Below are positions 26,685 to 36,300 of a stretch of DNA of 64,000 nt, piece after piece. The notes beneath the pieces are model-generated. The model ran no database searches, was not told where the DNA came from, and saw only the letters and a program-made list of their open reading frames with translations. Origin of the DNA: Acidobacteriota bacterium (GTDB lineage: Bacteria > Acidobacteriota > Polarisedimenticolia > Polarisedimenticolales > Polarisedimenticolaceae). How positions within the stretch are numbered: the first letter of the stretch is position 1; the number at the start of each line of letters is the position of its first letter. Made by a program: the position numbers and the translations under genes. Where the stretch lies: the NCBI GenBank assembly GCA_029861955.1, contig JAOTYK010000012.1, positions 1-64,000 of the forward strand, read 5' to 3'.

Positions 26685-28028
26685 ATGTCCCCGTCAAGCG
26701 TCGTCGAGACTCTACCGCATGCCGATGAAGCGGAGCGGTCGCTACTCGGCGCGATCCTGCTGGACGCCGCCCAGTACGACAAGGCCCGCGAACTGATCAG
26801 CGGCGCTTCGTTCTACTCACTTCGTCACCAGAAGATCTTCAGCGCCCTCGAGACGATGATCGAAGCCGGCTCGGCGCCGGACATCGTTGTCCTGAAGGAC
26901 GAACTGGAGCGTCGACAGGAACTGCAGGAGTGTGGAGGCCCGGCCTACCTCGCGTCGCTGATGGACGGCATCCCGCGCTCCGCCCACGTCGAACACTACG
27001 CGCGGATCGTTCGTGAGAAATCCGTCCTGCGCGATCTCATTCGCACCACGCAGGCGATCCTCAGCTCTGCCGTCCAACCGACAGCCACAACCGACGAGCT
27101 GGTCGACGAGGCAGAGAAGGCGATCTTCCAGGTCTCGGAGAACCGTCTTGGTAGCGGCTTTGTGCCGCTCCGCGTCGCGGCCGAAGAGAGCCTGCGATGG
27201 ATCGAGGAGCTGACCGAACGACAAGAGTTGATCACCGGCGTGGCGACCGGATACCCCCAGCTTGATGAGATGACCTCGGGTCTACAGAATTCGGATCTGG
27301 TCATCCTCGCCGCCCGCCCATCGATGGGAAAGACCGCCCTGGCCATCAACATGGCCCTCCACGCGGCGACCCAGCACGGCAAGCGGGTCGGGATCTTCTC
27401 CCTCGAGATGTCCCACCAACAGCTGTTCCTGCGAATGCTCTGTTCGGAGGGGCAGATCGATGCGCATCGTCTTCGAACGGGTCGGATCAACGAAGTTCAA
27501 TGGCAGAAACTGATCAGCGTTTACGGACGCCTTTCGGAATTGCCGATCTTCATCGACGACAGCCCCGGTGTCTCGATCATGGAGATGCGAGCCAAGTCCC
27601 GCCGCCTTGCGCGAGAGCACGGCCTCGACATGATCGTCGTCGACTACCTGCAGCTCATGCAGGGCAGCGGTAGGTACACCAGCCGACAGCAGGAAATCTC
27701 GGACATCTCCCGATCGCTCAAGGAGCTGGCGAAGGAACTGAACACGCCGATGCTTGCGTTGTCGCAGTTATCCCGCGCGCCGGAACAACGCAGCGGCGAT
27801 CATCGACCGCAACTCTCCGACCTGCGCGAGTCCGGTGCCATCGAGCAGGACGCCGACGTCGTGATGTTTCTTTTCCGCGAGGAGGTCTACAACAAGGAGG
27901 ACCCCAACCTCGAGGGCAAGGCTGAGCTGATCATCGGCAAGCAACGCAACGGGCCCACGGGCACCGTGCATCTGAACTTCATTCGCCAGTTCACGAGATT
28001 CGTGAATCCCGAGTATCGGGAGTTCTGA
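26685..28028 (+). CDS. dnaB: Replicative DNA helicase DnaB
   Basis: The 447-residue hexameric helicase has an N-terminal DnaG-interacting domain (PHADEAERSLLGAILLD at 11-27) and a RecA-like motor. Walker A is RPSMGKTALA at 211-220, followed by GIFSLEMSHQQL (H1a), IVVDYLQLMQG (Walker B), ALSQLSRAPEQR and the arginine-finger region DADVVMFLFREE. The length is standard and there is no intein. ATG at 26685 has no strong ribosome-binding site. The 137-base gap to the divergent phosphodiesterase holds a GATACGAT at 26623-26630 that could be part of a -10, but no matching -35 was found. Confidence 0.97.
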   Translation: MSPSSVVETLPHADEAERSLLGAILLDAAQYDKARELISGASFYSLRHQKIFSALETMIEAGSAPDIVVLKDELERRQELQECGGPAYLASLMDGIPRSAHVEHYARIVREKSVLRDLIRTTQAILSSAVQPTATTDELVDEAEKAIFQVSENRLGSGFVPLRVAAEESLRWIEELTERQELITGVATGYPQLDEMTSGLQNSDLVILAARPSMGKTALAINMALHAATQHGKRVGIFSLEMSHQQLFLRMLCSEGQIDAHRLRTGRINEVQWQKLISVYGRLSELPIFIDDSPGVSIMEMRAKSRRLAREHGLDMIVVDYLQLMQGSGRYTSRQQEISDISRSLKELAKELNTPMLALSQLSRAPEQRSGDHRPQLSDLRESGAIEQDADVVMFLFREEVYNKEDPNLEGKAELIIGKQRNGPTGTVHLNFIRQFTRFVNPEYREF

Positions 28029-28029
28029 C

Positions 28030-29394
28030 ATGCCGCGGCGTCCGGGTTTCGTTTGCGAATCTTGTTCGTACCGGACCGCAAAGTGGCTGGGTCGGTGTCC
28101 CGAGTGCGACTCGTGGGACACGATTCGGGAATCGATGGACTCCACCTCTCCCGATTCGACCGTCGACAACGTCGTCACCCAGGCCTTCACCGAGATCGAC
28201 ACTCCTGTCGAGGATCGAATCCCGACCGGACTCGACGAGTTCGATCGCGTTCTGGGTGGCGGATTGGTCCGGGGCTCCGCAGTTCTGGTGGGCGGAGAGC
28301 CCGGTATCGGCAAGAGCACGTTGCTGTTGCAGGCTGCTGCGGCTCTCTCTAGAAGAGGCCTGCCGGTCCTCTACGCGTCCGGCGAGGAGTCGATCTCTCA
28401 GATTCGCCTGCGCGGGCAACGCCTGGGGGTCAGCTCTGCCGATCTACACGTGATGTGCGAGAGCCGTGTCGAGGCGATCGAAGTAGCCATCGGGCAGGTG
28501 CACCCGACGGTCGTCATCGCCGATTCGATTCAGACCCTGCGCTCGGCGGAGAGCAGCGGGATTCCCGGATCCGTTCAACAGGTTCGCCACTCTGCCGGAC
28601 GCCTGGTCGACAACGCGAAGGAACGGGGTCACGTCCTGGTGCTCGTCGGTCACGTGACGAAGGACGGAGCGATCGCCGGCCCCCGCACCCTGGAGCACCT
28701 CGTCGATTGCGTCCTACAGTTCGAGGGTGATCGCCGCCGCGAGCATCGTCTGCTCCGTGGCCTCAAGAACCGTTTCGGTCCTACCGACGAACTGGGTGTC
28801 TATCGGATGGCGGCTTCGGGTCTGGCGGAGGTCTCCAATCCAAGCGAGCGATTTCTTTCCGAGCGCACGACCGGGACGGCCGGCTCCGTGGTCATGGCGG
28901 CCGTCGAGGGGCAGCGAGCGCTCCTCGTCGAGGTTCAGGCGCTCGTCGGTGAGGCGCGCCCCGGCCTGCCACGTCGAACTGCGCTAGGCGTAGACGCCGG
29001 ACGACTTGCCATGATCCTGGCGGTCCTGGAGCGATCCGCCAGAATCTCGCTGTCCGATCGCGATGTCTTCGTCAACGTAACGGGTGGACTTAGCCTCAAG
29101 GACCCAGCCAGCGACCTGGCGGTCGCCGCCGCCCTCGTCTCCAGCGTCTCGGATCGTCCGCTTCCGGATGACGCGGTTCTCTTCGGTGAGATCGGGCTCA
29201 CGGGCGAACTTCGCGACGTTCCGCAGGTTGAACTGCGCTTGAAAGAGGCCGCACGCATGGGTTTCCGACAGGCGATCCTACCTGCGGTCTCCACAGGCGG
29301 CTCGCCGCCATCGGATATCCACTGCGTTCATTGCGAGCGGATCGGCGATGCGTTGAAGACCTTGCGACCGGCGGTAGTCGATCAGATCGGATAA
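28030..29394 (+). CDS. radA: DNA repair protein RadA (Sms)
   Basis: The 454-residue RecA-like protein promotes branch migration in recombination repair. The N-terminal zinc finger uses Cys9, Cys12, Cys23 and Cys26. Walker A is GGEPGIGKSTLLLQ, the RadA-specific KNRFGPTDELGVY is present, and the C-terminal third has the Lon-protease-like fold (LSLKDPASDLAVAAALVSS). The gene begins one base after the dnaB stop, so the two are probably one transcript. Its 3' end overlaps the convergent gene by 13 bases. Confidence 0.97.
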   Translation: MPRRPGFVCESCSYRTAKWLGRCPECDSWDTIRESMDSTSPDSTVDNVVTQAFTEIDTPVEDRIPTGLDEFDRVLGGGLVRGSAVLVGGEPGIGKSTLLLQAAAALSRRGLPVLYASGEESISQIRLRGQRLGVSSADLHVMCESRVEAIEVAIGQVHPTVVIADSIQTLRSAESSGIPGSVQQVRHSAGRLVDNAKERGHVLVLVGHVTKDGAIAGPRTLEHLVDCVLQFEGDRRREHRLLRGLKNRFGPTDELGVYRMAASGLAEVSNPSERFLSERTTGTAGSVVMAAVEGQRALLVEVQALVGEARPGLPRRTALGVDAGRLAMILAVLERSARISLSDRDVFVNVTGGLSLKDPASDLAVAAALVSSVSDRPLPDDAVLFGEIGLTGELRDVPQVELRLKEAARMGFRQAILPAVSTGGSPPSDIHCVHCERIGDALKTLRPAVVDQIG

Positions 29395-30527
29395 CCGTCG
29401 TCGCGACGACCGAGCATTGTGACCTGACGTTCCCACTGGTTCTTCATGATCAGCAGCATGCGGAAGGTCATGTCCGCCTCTTTCCGGTTCGGGCTGCGCC
29501 AGTCCTTCTCCACGCGAAGCAGTTGGGTCCAACGACTGGAGTCATTGATCAGCTTCGTCGAGAAGTTCCAGTGTCCATCCTTGCCCTGCTGGGAGACCAG
29601 CCACTCGAACTGGGACATCAGGATCGGGTAGCGATTGATCAGCCCCAGCCGCGAGAAGATCTCGAGCAAGATCATGAGCTCGTCGAGGTGACCCTTCTTC
29701 AGGTAGTGCTCGGCCGGCAACACCGCGAGACCATGCGATCTTGCGAAGGACCCCTTGTCGGTGCGGACCAGGCCGAGTTCGGGCGCCAGATCCTGATAGG
29801 TCGGAGAGACGACGTAATCGAAGATCTTCTTCAGCCGCATCCGTGCGGCCTGACTGTTGAGTAGCCACGGCGAGAACGCGAACATGCGCAACAGGTAGAT
29901 ATCCGGCATGAACGTGTAGCCGTCCTGCCAGGCCTGCGGACGGATGAGCGGGATCGCCGCGCCGATCTCTTCCACCGGGTTGCGGGATACCGGGCTGTCG
30001 ACAAAAGCCGAGGTTCGATCCAGCATCTCCATGACCAGGTGCTGGTTCTTGCTGTCGAGGTAGCCTCCGCGCACCAGCAGTTCGATCGACAGGATCCGAA
30101 GAAACCAGCGGTAGTATCGATTCCGCTTTTCGTCCGCCTTGACGAGCTTGCTGAACTCGAAGAACTTCAGGTCCTTTTTCTTGGTCAGGAACGTGCGCAA
30201 CGTCTTCGCCGCGGCCTTGACCGGCTTGCTCTCCCGATCCCAGCCGTATTCGTAGAGCCGGTACAACGAATTCTCGATGGACGCCTGGTACTTGCGTGGA
30301 TCCCCTGCCGAAACGTGTCCACCCCAGCTGCCGTCCTTGCGCTGGACCCGTTGCAATTGCAGCGCAGGAGCGTAGTCCTGCACCTCCAGACGAACCTTTT
30401 GAACTTCCGGATCGTCCCGGCCCAACTCCATGAGCTCGGTCAAGACTCGGTAGCGGATCGGCGCACACGCCGTTTCCAGCAACCACGGCATCGGATCGGA
30501 CCGCAGTGAAGACTTCCAGTCGGTCAT
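29382..30527 (-). CDS. Alpha/alpha-toroid-like (prenyltransferase/terpene-cyclase fold) protein, unknown
   Basis: This 381-residue cytoplasmic-looking protein has repeated helical hairpins with Gln/Trp motifs such as LQRVQRKDGSWGG, SIENSLYRLYEYGWD and SQQGKDGHWNF. These recall the QW-type alpha/alpha toroid of squalene cyclases and protein prenyltransferase beta subunits. The DXDD or zinc-ligand residues of those enzymes are not evident, so it may only share the fold. The start is ATG at 30527, with AAAGGAAA upstream; the frame is open to 30689 inside carA. It is 25 bases downstream of carA. I cannot assign a function. Confidence 0.6.
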   Translation of the reverse strand: MTDWKSSLRSDPMPWLLETACAPIRYRVLTELMELGRDDPEVQKVRLEVQDYAPALQLQRVQRKDGSWGGHVSAGDPRKYQASIENSLYRLYEYGWDRESKPVKAAAKTLRTFLTKKKDLKFFEFSKLVKADEKRNRYYRWFLRILSIELLVRGGYLDSKNQHLVMEMLDRTSAFVDSPVSRNPVEEIGAAIPLIRPQAWQDGYTFMPDIYLLRMFAFSPWLLNSQAARMRLKKIFDYVVSPTYQDLAPELGLVRTDKGSFARSHGLAVLPAEHYLKKGHLDELMILLEIFSRLGLINRYPILMSQFEWLVSQQGKDGHWNFSTKLINDSSRWTQLLRVEKDWRSPNRKEADMTFRMLLIMKNQWERQVTMLGRRDDGYPI

Positions 30528-30552
30528 CGTTTCCTTTCCCTTCGTTGCGGGT

Positions 30553-31665
30553 TCAGCCGCCGGAAACCATCGCCCGGAATTCTCCGAACAGGTCAATGGA
30601 ATCGTGAGGACCCGGTGAGGATTCGGGGTGATACTGCACCGCGAACACGCGTCGTTCTTCGGACCGATACCCCTCACATGTCTGATCATTCAGGTTGATG
30701 TGCGTCACCTCGACATCCTTTGGAAGCGAATCGGGGTCCACCGCATACCCATGATTCTGAGAGGTCACCGCGACGCGACCGGTCCTCAGATCCTGAACCG
30801 GGTGGTTCGCACCGCGATGTCCAAACTTCAGCTTGAACGTCGTCGCCCCCATGGCCAGCGCCGCGATTTGGTGCCCCAGACAGATTCCGAACAGCGGGAC
30901 CTTGCCGATCAACTCACTTACCGTGCGGATCGCGTAGTCGGGTACCGCCGGATCGCCCGGCCCGTTCGAGAGAAATAGAACGTCGGGTTTCAGTCCGAGC
31001 ACATCCTCGTGACTCGTGGATGCGGGAACCACCGACACGTCAAACCCGTGCTCGTGGAGCAGACGCAGGATGTTCCGTTTGATGCCGAAGTCGAACGCGA
31101 CACAGCGTCGGCGGACCCCGCCGTCGTCGAGTGCCGTTCGCCAGCGGGTCGGCCTGGGCTCCGCCCAATCGACCACCCGATCGCAGGTCACGTCCTGGAC
31201 CAGATCCTGATCGTGAAGATGCGGCGACTCCTGTGCACGCTTGACCAGCGAGGCTTCGTCACGAACCACCGAGGACAGGACCGCACGCATCGCACCGCGA
31301 CTGCGGATGTGTCGTGTCAGTGCACGGGTATCGATCTCGCTGATGCCGGGAATCCCGCGTTCACGGAGGTACTGGGGCAGACCCTGATTGGCCCGCCAGT
31401 TCGAAGGCAGGACGGAAACTTCTCGAACCACGAATCCTTCGACATGGGCGTCGTCGGACTCTTGATCCTGGACGTTGGTGCCGTAGTTGCCGATCTCGGG
31501 ACAGGTCATGGCGACGATCTGCCCGTGATACGACGGGTCGGTCAGCACCTCCTGATAGCCCGTCATCGAGGTGTTGAATACGATTTCACCGGTCACTTCA
31601 CCCACGGCACCGAACGCCCGCCCGCGAAATATCCGTCCGTCTTCCAGTGCGAGTTTCGCTTCCAC
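30553..31665 (-). CDS. carA: Carbamoyl-phosphate synthase small (glutaminase) subunit
   Basis: The 370-residue protein supplies ammonia from glutamine to CarB for arginine and pyrimidine synthesis. The N-terminal domain has VFNTSMTGYQEVLTDPSY; the class I glutamine amidotransferase domain has FDFGIKRNILRLL, SNGPGDP, the nucleophile region PLFGICLGHQIAALAMG and AVQYHPESSPGP with the His-Glu pair. The start is GTG at 31665. It follows the MBL gene by 3 bases. carB is not in the window, although the two are adjacent in many genomes. Confidence 0.96.
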   Translation of the reverse strand: MEAKLALEDGRIFRGRAFGAVGEVTGEIVFNTSMTGYQEVLTDPSYHGQIVAMTCPEIGNYGTNVQDQESDDAHVEGFVVREVSVLPSNWRANQGLPQYLRERGIPGISEIDTRALTRHIRSRGAMRAVLSSVVRDEASLVKRAQESPHLHDQDLVQDVTCDRVVDWAEPRPTRWRTALDDGGVRRRCVAFDFGIKRNILRLLHEHGFDVSVVPASTSHEDVLGLKPDVLFLSNGPGDPAVPDYAIRTVSELIGKVPLFGICLGHQIAALAMGATTFKLKFGHRGANHPVQDLRTGRVAVTSQNHGYAVDPDSLPKDVEVTHINLNDQTCEGYRSEERRVFAVQYHPESSPGPHDSIDLFGEFRAMVSGG

Positions 31666-31668
31666 GAA

Positions 31669-32523
31669 TCAGGACTCCAGATCGACCGGCAGCGGCCGCA
31701 CGCCATTGGCGGTTTCCTCAAGCGTGATGACGGTGTAATCCGTATCGTGCTCGAAAATGATTTTCCAGTTCTCTCGTGCGGCCTCTGCGACCAGCGCCAT
31801 CTTGGTTTCGATCGTGATCAACGGCTCCACATCGAATGACATGACGTAGTTGGGGCGGAGATGGCTGGCAGTGGGAATCAGGTCCGCGACATAGGACCAA
31901 CGCGCGTTGCCTTCGCGGAGATCCACTCGCTGGCTGCCCTGGGTGTGCCCCGGCGCCGGAACGAGTTCGATTCCATTCCCCAGATCGTGAGGCCCTTCGA
32001 CGACCTGGAGTCGGTCGGGATCGTCAAGCAGCGTGCGGAAGTCATCCTGGACGTACGCCGTCTTCATTCGCGGGTGATCCCAGCGTACGGCATCGATCTC
32101 GCGTTGCTGGACGACGTATCGTGCATTCGAAAAGGCGGGCACCAACTCCCCGCTGCTATCGAAGGCGGTATTGCCACCCGCGTGATCGAAATGCAGGTGC
32201 GTGTTGATCACGAGGTCGATATCGTCGGGGCGAAGACCCACGGGGGCCAGAAGATCCGAGGCACCCAGACCGGAAAGTCCGTAGATCGACCTTGTCTTCT
32301 CTTTCGCCTTGTCCCCGGCGCCCGTGTCGACGAGGATTTTCTGCTTCCCATCGTCGATCAGCATCAGATTCAGTGCCAGAGTGATCCGGTTCTTGTCGTC
32401 CGGCGATCTCTCCCTCTCCCAGAGCACCTTCGGAACGACGCCGAACATCGCGCCACCGTCGAGCAGAACGTGTCCGGCATCCAGCATCGTGACATCGAGT
32501 TCGCCGACCGTGAACCGGGTCAT
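31669..32523 (-). CDS. MBL-fold metallo-hydrolase
   Basis: The 284-residue metallo-beta-lactamase-fold protein has the full metal site: THLHFDHAGG (HxHxDH), VPAPGHTQGSQ (third-site His), VADLIPT (bridging Asp) and IFEHDTDY (last His). The VRWDHPRMK segment resembles lactonase-type and uncharacterised MBL hydrolases. The substrate is unknown. The start overlaps the aroF stop (ATGA) and the gene ends just before carA, so it is translated as part of the aroF-MBL-carA unit. An enzyme acting on a labile or lactone metabolite is one possibility, unsupported beyond the fold. Confidence 0.85.
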   Translation of the reverse strand: MTRFTVGELDVTMLDAGHVLLDGGAMFGVVPKVLWERERSPDDKNRITLALNLMLIDDGKQKILVDTGAGDKAKEKTRSIYGLSGLGASDLLAPVGLRPDDIDLVINTHLHFDHAGGNTAFDSSGELVPAFSNARYVVQQREIDAVRWDHPRMKTAYVQDDFRTLLDDPDRLQVVEGPHDLGNGIELVPAPGHTQGSQRVDLREGNARWSYVADLIPTASHLRPNYVMSFDVEPLITIETKMALVAEAARENWKIIFEHDTDYTVITLEETANGVRPLPVDLES

Positions 32524-33299
32524 GTGGCGACCTCTTCCCCACTACGGAGGGCCGCGTGAACATGACGAAGATCCGAAGCGATTCCGAAGAACTCATCTGG
32601 GCTCAGCGATTGAGGCCCGTCGCTCCGGGCGGACTCGGGATCGGGGTGAACTTCCAGCATGACGCCGTCGGCGCCGACCGCCACGGCGGCACGTGCCAGC
32701 GCATGGATGTCTTCGCGTCGACCGCAGGCATGACTGGGGTCGACAAAAACGGGGAGACGACTGGCGGCGAGAAGCCGTGGCACGATCGAGAGATCCAACG
32801 TGAAACGGCTATGGTCCGAGAACGTGCGGATCCCCCGCTCACAAAGAAGGATGTCCGGATTTCCCGCATTGGCGATGTACTCCGCCGCCCAGAGAAGATC
32901 TTCCATCTGCGCCGAGAAGCCTCGCTTCAGGAAGATCGGCTTGCGCGTCCGGCCGGCCCGCTTGAGCAGCTCGAAGTTGTGCATGTTCCGCGCGCCGATC
33001 TGAATCACGTCCGCCCACTCTTCGACCCGCGCCAGAGAGGTCTCGTCGACCGCCTCGCTGACGACCGCCAGTCCGAACTCGTCTCGGGCGGTCGCCAGGA
33101 GCCGCAACCCCTCGACCCCGAGCCCCTGGAACTCGTAGGGGCTGGTTCTTGGCTTGTAGGCGCCTCCGCGAATCCACTGAACCCCCGCCGCCTTCAGCGA
33201 GCGCGCCAGGGGCATGAGCTGCTCTTCGCTCTCGACGGCACACGGCCCGGCGATCAGAGTCAGTTCTCCCCCGCCGACCCGATGTCCAAGGACATCCAT
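32520..33299 (-). CDS. aroF: 3-deoxy-7-phosphoheptulonate (DAHP) synthase, AroF/AroG-beta type
   Basis: This is the first enzyme of aromatic amino acid synthesis, from erythrose 4-phosphate and phosphoenolpyruvate. The core motifs LIAGPCAVES, RGGAYKPRTSPYEFQGLG, IGARNMHNFELLK, KRGFSAQMEDLLWAAEYI and FVDPSHACGRRE are those of the KDO8PS-like DAHP synthases (Bacillus/Thermotoga type). From ATG 33299 it is 259 residues, the size of a bare catalytic barrel with no ACT or ferredoxin-like regulatory domain in front. The frame is open upstream to 33488, but that part is Arg/Pro-rich and unlike a domain. No clear ribosome-binding site marks the start, so a few extra N-terminal residues are possible. 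Confidence 0.9.
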   Translation of the reverse strand: MDVLGHRVGGGELTLIAGPCAVESEEQLMPLARSLKAAGVQWIRGGAYKPRTSPYEFQGLGVEGLRLLATARDEFGLAVVSEAVDETSLARVEEWADVIQIGARNMHNFELLKRAGRTRKPIFLKRGFSAQMEDLLWAAEYIANAGNPDILLCERGIRTFSDHSRFTLDLSIVPRLLAASRLPVFVDPSHACGRREDIHALARAAVAVGADGVMLEVHPDPESARSDGPQSLSPDEFFGIASDLRHVHAALRSGEEVAT

Positions 33300-33606
33300 C
33301 GGTGTTTGCGGGCGCGATGGGTTGCGGGCGACCCGCGGCCAGCGCGGGGCGTCGCCATGGGCGGCTGTCTGCGGGTCCAAGCATCCACCTCTGGGGTGAC
33401 CGTCACTCCGGACAGACCACACGGGGTCGGCCCTACGGGTCGGTGTTGACGGGACGGGATGGTATCCGAATGGGGCCCTGGAATTCAACCCGTTTGAACC
33501 CCAACGTCGCTCGGAACTCCTTTTATTGACTCGGTTTGGGGCCTGTGCTACTTTCCGCGGGCCTCGAATCAGAGACGGGTCCCGCGTCCGCAGAATGGCT
33601 CGGTTC
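33300..33606. other. Intergenic region between aroF and tRNA-Val
   Basis: A gap of about 307 bases. The first ~190 continue the aroF frame upstream without protein-like character. The rest holds the strong plus-strand promoter listed next. I see no T-box, no leader peptide and no other RNA fold. Confidence 0.5.
33526..33554 (+). promoter_or_regulatory. Near-consensus sigma70-type promoter for tRNA-Val-thrS operon
   Basis: TTGACT (33526-33531) and TACTTT (33549-33554) are separated by exactly 17 bases, 5/6 and 4/6 matches. A start near 33561 would place the mature tRNA-Val 5' end ~46 bases downstream. It is the best promoter candidate upstream of the translation gene cluster. Confidence 0.7.
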
Positions 33607-33681
33607 AGGCGCGTAGCTCAGTGGGAGAGCGCTGCCTTGACATGGCAGAGGTCGGCGGTTCGAAACCGCCCGCGCCTACCA
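33607..33681 (+). tRNA. tRNA-Val (anticodon GAC)
   Basis: The cloverleaf is complete: acceptor AGGCGCG with CGCGCCT, D arm GCTC/GAGC, anticodon stem CTGCC/GGCAG around loop TTGACAT (anticodon GAC), T arm GGCGGTTCGAAACCGCC, and encoded CCA at 33679-33681. It lies 35 bases ahead of thrS behind the same promoter. Confidence 0.96.
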
Positions 33682-33716
33682 AATACGGCGGTCCGGCGTA
33701 GCAGGTGGGGTCTCCG

Positions 33717-35657
33717 GTGTCCCAGAATTCAGACGAAATCCAGATCACGCTGCCGGACGGGTCCGTCCGGCCGCTCCCCCGTGGGGGCACGGCCCTGGAA
33801 CTGGCCAATTCGATCGGCCCCCGCCTCGGCAAGGCGGCCGTCGTCGCCCGGGTGGACGGGGATCTCTACGATCTGACCCGTCCGATCCAGGACGACGCGC
33901 GGGTCGAGATCCTCACCGCTCGGGACGAAGAGGCCCTTGGAGTCCTGCGGCACTCGACGGCCCACGCAACGGCTCAGGCGGTCCAGGAGCTGTTCCCGGG
34001 GACCAAGATTGGCCAGGGACCGGTCATCGAGAACGGCTTCTACTATGACTTCGACCGCGAGGAGTCGTTCACCGAGACCGATCTCGAGAAGATCGAGAAG
34101 CGGGTCGCGGAGATCATCCAGCGAGACCTGCCCATCGAGCGAGTCGATCTGCCCCGAGACGAGGCGATCCAGTTCTTCGAGAAAGAGCAAGAGCCGTACA
34201 AGATCTACTTCGCGACCACCAAGGGCGGCGAGCAGGTCTCGATCTACAAGCAGGGTGAATGGACGGATTTCTGCCGAGGGCCCCATGTGCCCTCGACCGG
34301 CCGCCTGGGCGTGTTCAAGCTTCTCTCTGTCGCCGGCGCTTATTGGCTCGGCAGCGAGAAAGAGAAGATGCTTCAGCGGATCTACGGGACCGCTTTCTTC
34401 TCGAAGAAGGAGTTGGCGTCCCATCTGCACCGACTGGAAGAGGCCAGGCGACGCGACCATCGAAAACTCGGCAAAGAGCTGGACCTGTTCTCGTTCCATC
34501 CCGAGGCCCCTGCCAGCCCGTTTTTCCACCCCCGTGGCGCGACGGTCTACAACGGCCTCATCGACTACGTCCGTGGCCTCTACCGGCGCTACGGGTACGA
34601 CGAGGTCGTGACGCCGCAGATCTTCGACGCGTCACTCTGGAAGACGTCCGGGCACTACGAGCACTACCGCGACAACATGTACTTCACCGAAGTGGATGAG
34701 CGTGAGTACGCGGTCAAACCGATGAATTGCCCATCGCATTGCCTGATGTTCGCAGAGAAGCGACACTCCTACCGGGACCTGCCGATCCGCTTCGCCGACT
34801 TCGGCCGACTCCATCGATACGAGCTTTCCGGAGCGACATCCGGCCTGACTCGGGTGCGGACTTTCGCCCAGGACGACGCTCACCACTTCTGCACCCAGGA
34901 TCAGATCCAGGAAGAAGTGGCGATGGTGACGCGCATGATCCTGGAGTGTTACGGGATGTTCGGTTTCGAGACGTCGATTCGCCTGGCGACACGACCCGAA
35001 AAGAAGGCGGGAGACGACGCCATCTGGGACCGCTCGGAGGCCGCACTGCAGCAGGCCCTCGAGGCCCAGGAGCACCCCTTCGAGGTGATCGAGGGGGACG
35101 GTGCGTTCTACGGCCCGAAGATCGACTTCACCGTCAAGGATGCGCTCGCGCGCGAGCATCAGTTGGGCACGATCCAACTCGACTACGTGCTCCCGGATCG
35201 GTTCGATCTGGGCTACCACGATGCCGACGACAAGTTGCAACGACCGGTGATGATCCATCGCGCGATGCTCGGCTCGCTGGAGCGGTTTCTGGGGATCCTC
35301 ATCGAGCACTGTGGAGGGGCATTCCCCTTCTGGTTGGCTCCCGAGCAGGTTCGCGTGCTGGCCATCACCGACCGGACCGCCGATTACGCGGCCTCAATTG
35401 CCTGGAAATTGAAGGATCGGGGCTTCCGCGCGGGCACCGACTTGCGAAATGAGAAAATCGGCGCGAAAATCCGCGAGGCGCAATTGGCCAAGGTACCGGT
35501 GATGTTGGTTCTCGGCGATCGAGAACTGGAGGCCGAGACCATCGCCGTGAGGTTGCGTAAGGGGGGCGACCAGGGTTCTTCGACCCTGGACGCGTTCATC
35601 GACCAGGCTCTGGAATGGAAAGAGCCTGGTGCCGAAACGACGGATAAATCGAGTTAG
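33717..35657 (+). CDS. thrS: Threonyl-tRNA synthetase
   Basis: The 646-residue class II synthetase has the whole bacterial architecture. It starts with a TGS domain (1-~65), then the editing domain with HSTAHATAQ (HxxxH) and [12 protein letters not shown]. The catalytic domain has PMNCPSHC (zinc Cys) and motif 2 [12 protein letters not shown], with the motif 3 region [11 protein letters not shown]. The anticodon-binding domain is last ([19 protein letters not shown]). GTG at 33717 is preferred because AGGTGGGG (33703-33710) is 6 bases upstream; an in-frame GTG at 33705 is the alternative. infC, which usually follows thrS, is missing: rpmI starts 10 bases downstream. Confidence 0.96.
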   Translation: MSQNSDEIQITLPDGSVRPLPRGGTALELANSIGPRLGKAAVVARVDGDLYDLTRPIQDDARVEILTARDEEALGVLRHSTAHATAQAVQELFPGTKIGQGPVIENGFYYDFDREESFTETDLEKIEKRVAEIIQRDLPIERVDLPRDEAIQFFEKEQEPYKIYFATTKGGEQVSIYKQGEWTDFCRGPHVPSTGRLGVFKLLSVAGAYWLGSEKEKMLQRIYGTAFFSKKELASHLHRLEEARRRDHRKLGKELDLFSFHPEAPASPFFHPRGATVYNGLIDYVRGLYRRYGYDEVVTPQIFDASLWKTSGHYEHYRDNMYFTEVDEREYAVKPMNCPSHCLMFAEKRHSYRDLPIRFADFGRLHRYELSGATSGLTRVRTFAQDDAHHFCTQDQIQEEVAMVTRMILECYGMFGFETSIRLATRPEKKAGDDAIWDRSEAALQQALEAQEHPFEVIEGDGAFYGPKIDFTVKDALAREHQLGTIQLDYVLPDRFDLGYHDADDKLQRPVMIHRAMLGSLERFLGILIEHCGGAFPFWLAPEQVRVLAITDRTADYAASIAWKLKDRGFRAGTDLRNEKIGAKIREAQLAKVPVMLVLGDRELEAETIAVRLRKGGDQGSSTLDAFIDQALEWKEPGAETTDKSS

Positions 35658-35667
35658 AGGAGTCGAG

Positions 35668-35871
35668 ATGCCGAAGCTGAAATCCCATCGTGGCGCTGCC
35701 AAGCGATTCCGGTCCACGGCATCGGGTAAGTTCAAACGTTCGAAGGCCTACAAGAGTCATATTCTGACAAAGAAGACAACGAAGCGAAAACGCAAGCTCG
35801 ACACCCCAACGGTCATCGCCGAGTGTGACCAGCGGAAGGTCGAGCACATGCTGCCCTACGGAAGGCGGTAG
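35668..35871 (+). CDS. rpmI: 50S ribosomal protein L35
   Basis: The 67-residue protein opens with [17 protein letters not shown] and has the [14 protein letters not shown] segment typical of L35. A GAGGAG site lies 5-10 bases before the ATG. It is normal in length, very basic, and followed by rplT after 54 bases. In most bacteria infC precedes it; here thrS does. Confidence 0.96.
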   Translation: MPKLKSHRGAAKRFRSTASGKFKRSKAYKSHILTKKTTKRKRKLDTPTVIAECDQRKVEHMLPYGRR

Positions 35872-35925
35872 AGCCGATTCGCGCCGAGCGGATGCAAGTC
35901 CATCCGACGGCCAAGGAGTGAAGCG

Positions 35926-36288
35926 ATGGCTAGAGTCAAACGAGGCAACAAGCGACGACTGAAGCGCAAGAAGATCCTTCGCCGAGCGAAGGGTTACTAT
36001 CTCGCGAAATCCAAGCTGTACCGGATCGCCCGTGAGCAGGTACAGCGCTCGCTGCGTTTCGCCTATCGCGACCGACGCGTTCGCAAGCGTGAATTCCGTC
36101 GACTGTGGATTGCGCGGATCAACGCTGCGGCCCGCGAGCACGACCTCTCCTACTCTCGACTCATGCACGGACTGAAGCTTGCAGGCGTCGATCTTGACCG
36201 AAAGATTCTCGCGGACATCGCCGTCAAAGAGCCTCAGGTCTTCGGTCAAGTCATCCAGGCGGCCAGGCAGGCGATTCAGGGCTCCTAG
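35926..36288 (+). CDS. rplT: 50S ribosomal protein L20
   Basis: The 120-residue protein matches L20 throughout: MARVKRGNKRRLKRKKILRR, AKGYYLAKSKLYRIAREQV, and RRLWIARINAAAREHDLSYS. An AAGGAG site lies 8 bases upstream of the ATG. In many bacteria L20 represses its own infC-rpmI-rplT operon through leader structures; none was recognised here, and infC itself is absent. Confidence 0.97.
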   Translation: MARVKRGNKRRLKRKKILRRAKGYYLAKSKLYRIAREQVQRSLRFAYRDRRVRKREFRRLWIARINAAAREHDLSYSRLMHGLKLAGVDLDRKILADIAVKEPQVFGQVIQAARQAIQGS

Positions 36289-36300
36289 GAGCCTGTCGCC

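Noticed and set aside
33300-33716. T-box or L20-type leader upstream of thrS
   Set aside because: The interval holds a promoter and tRNA-Val; no T-box sequence or specifier structure was recognised.
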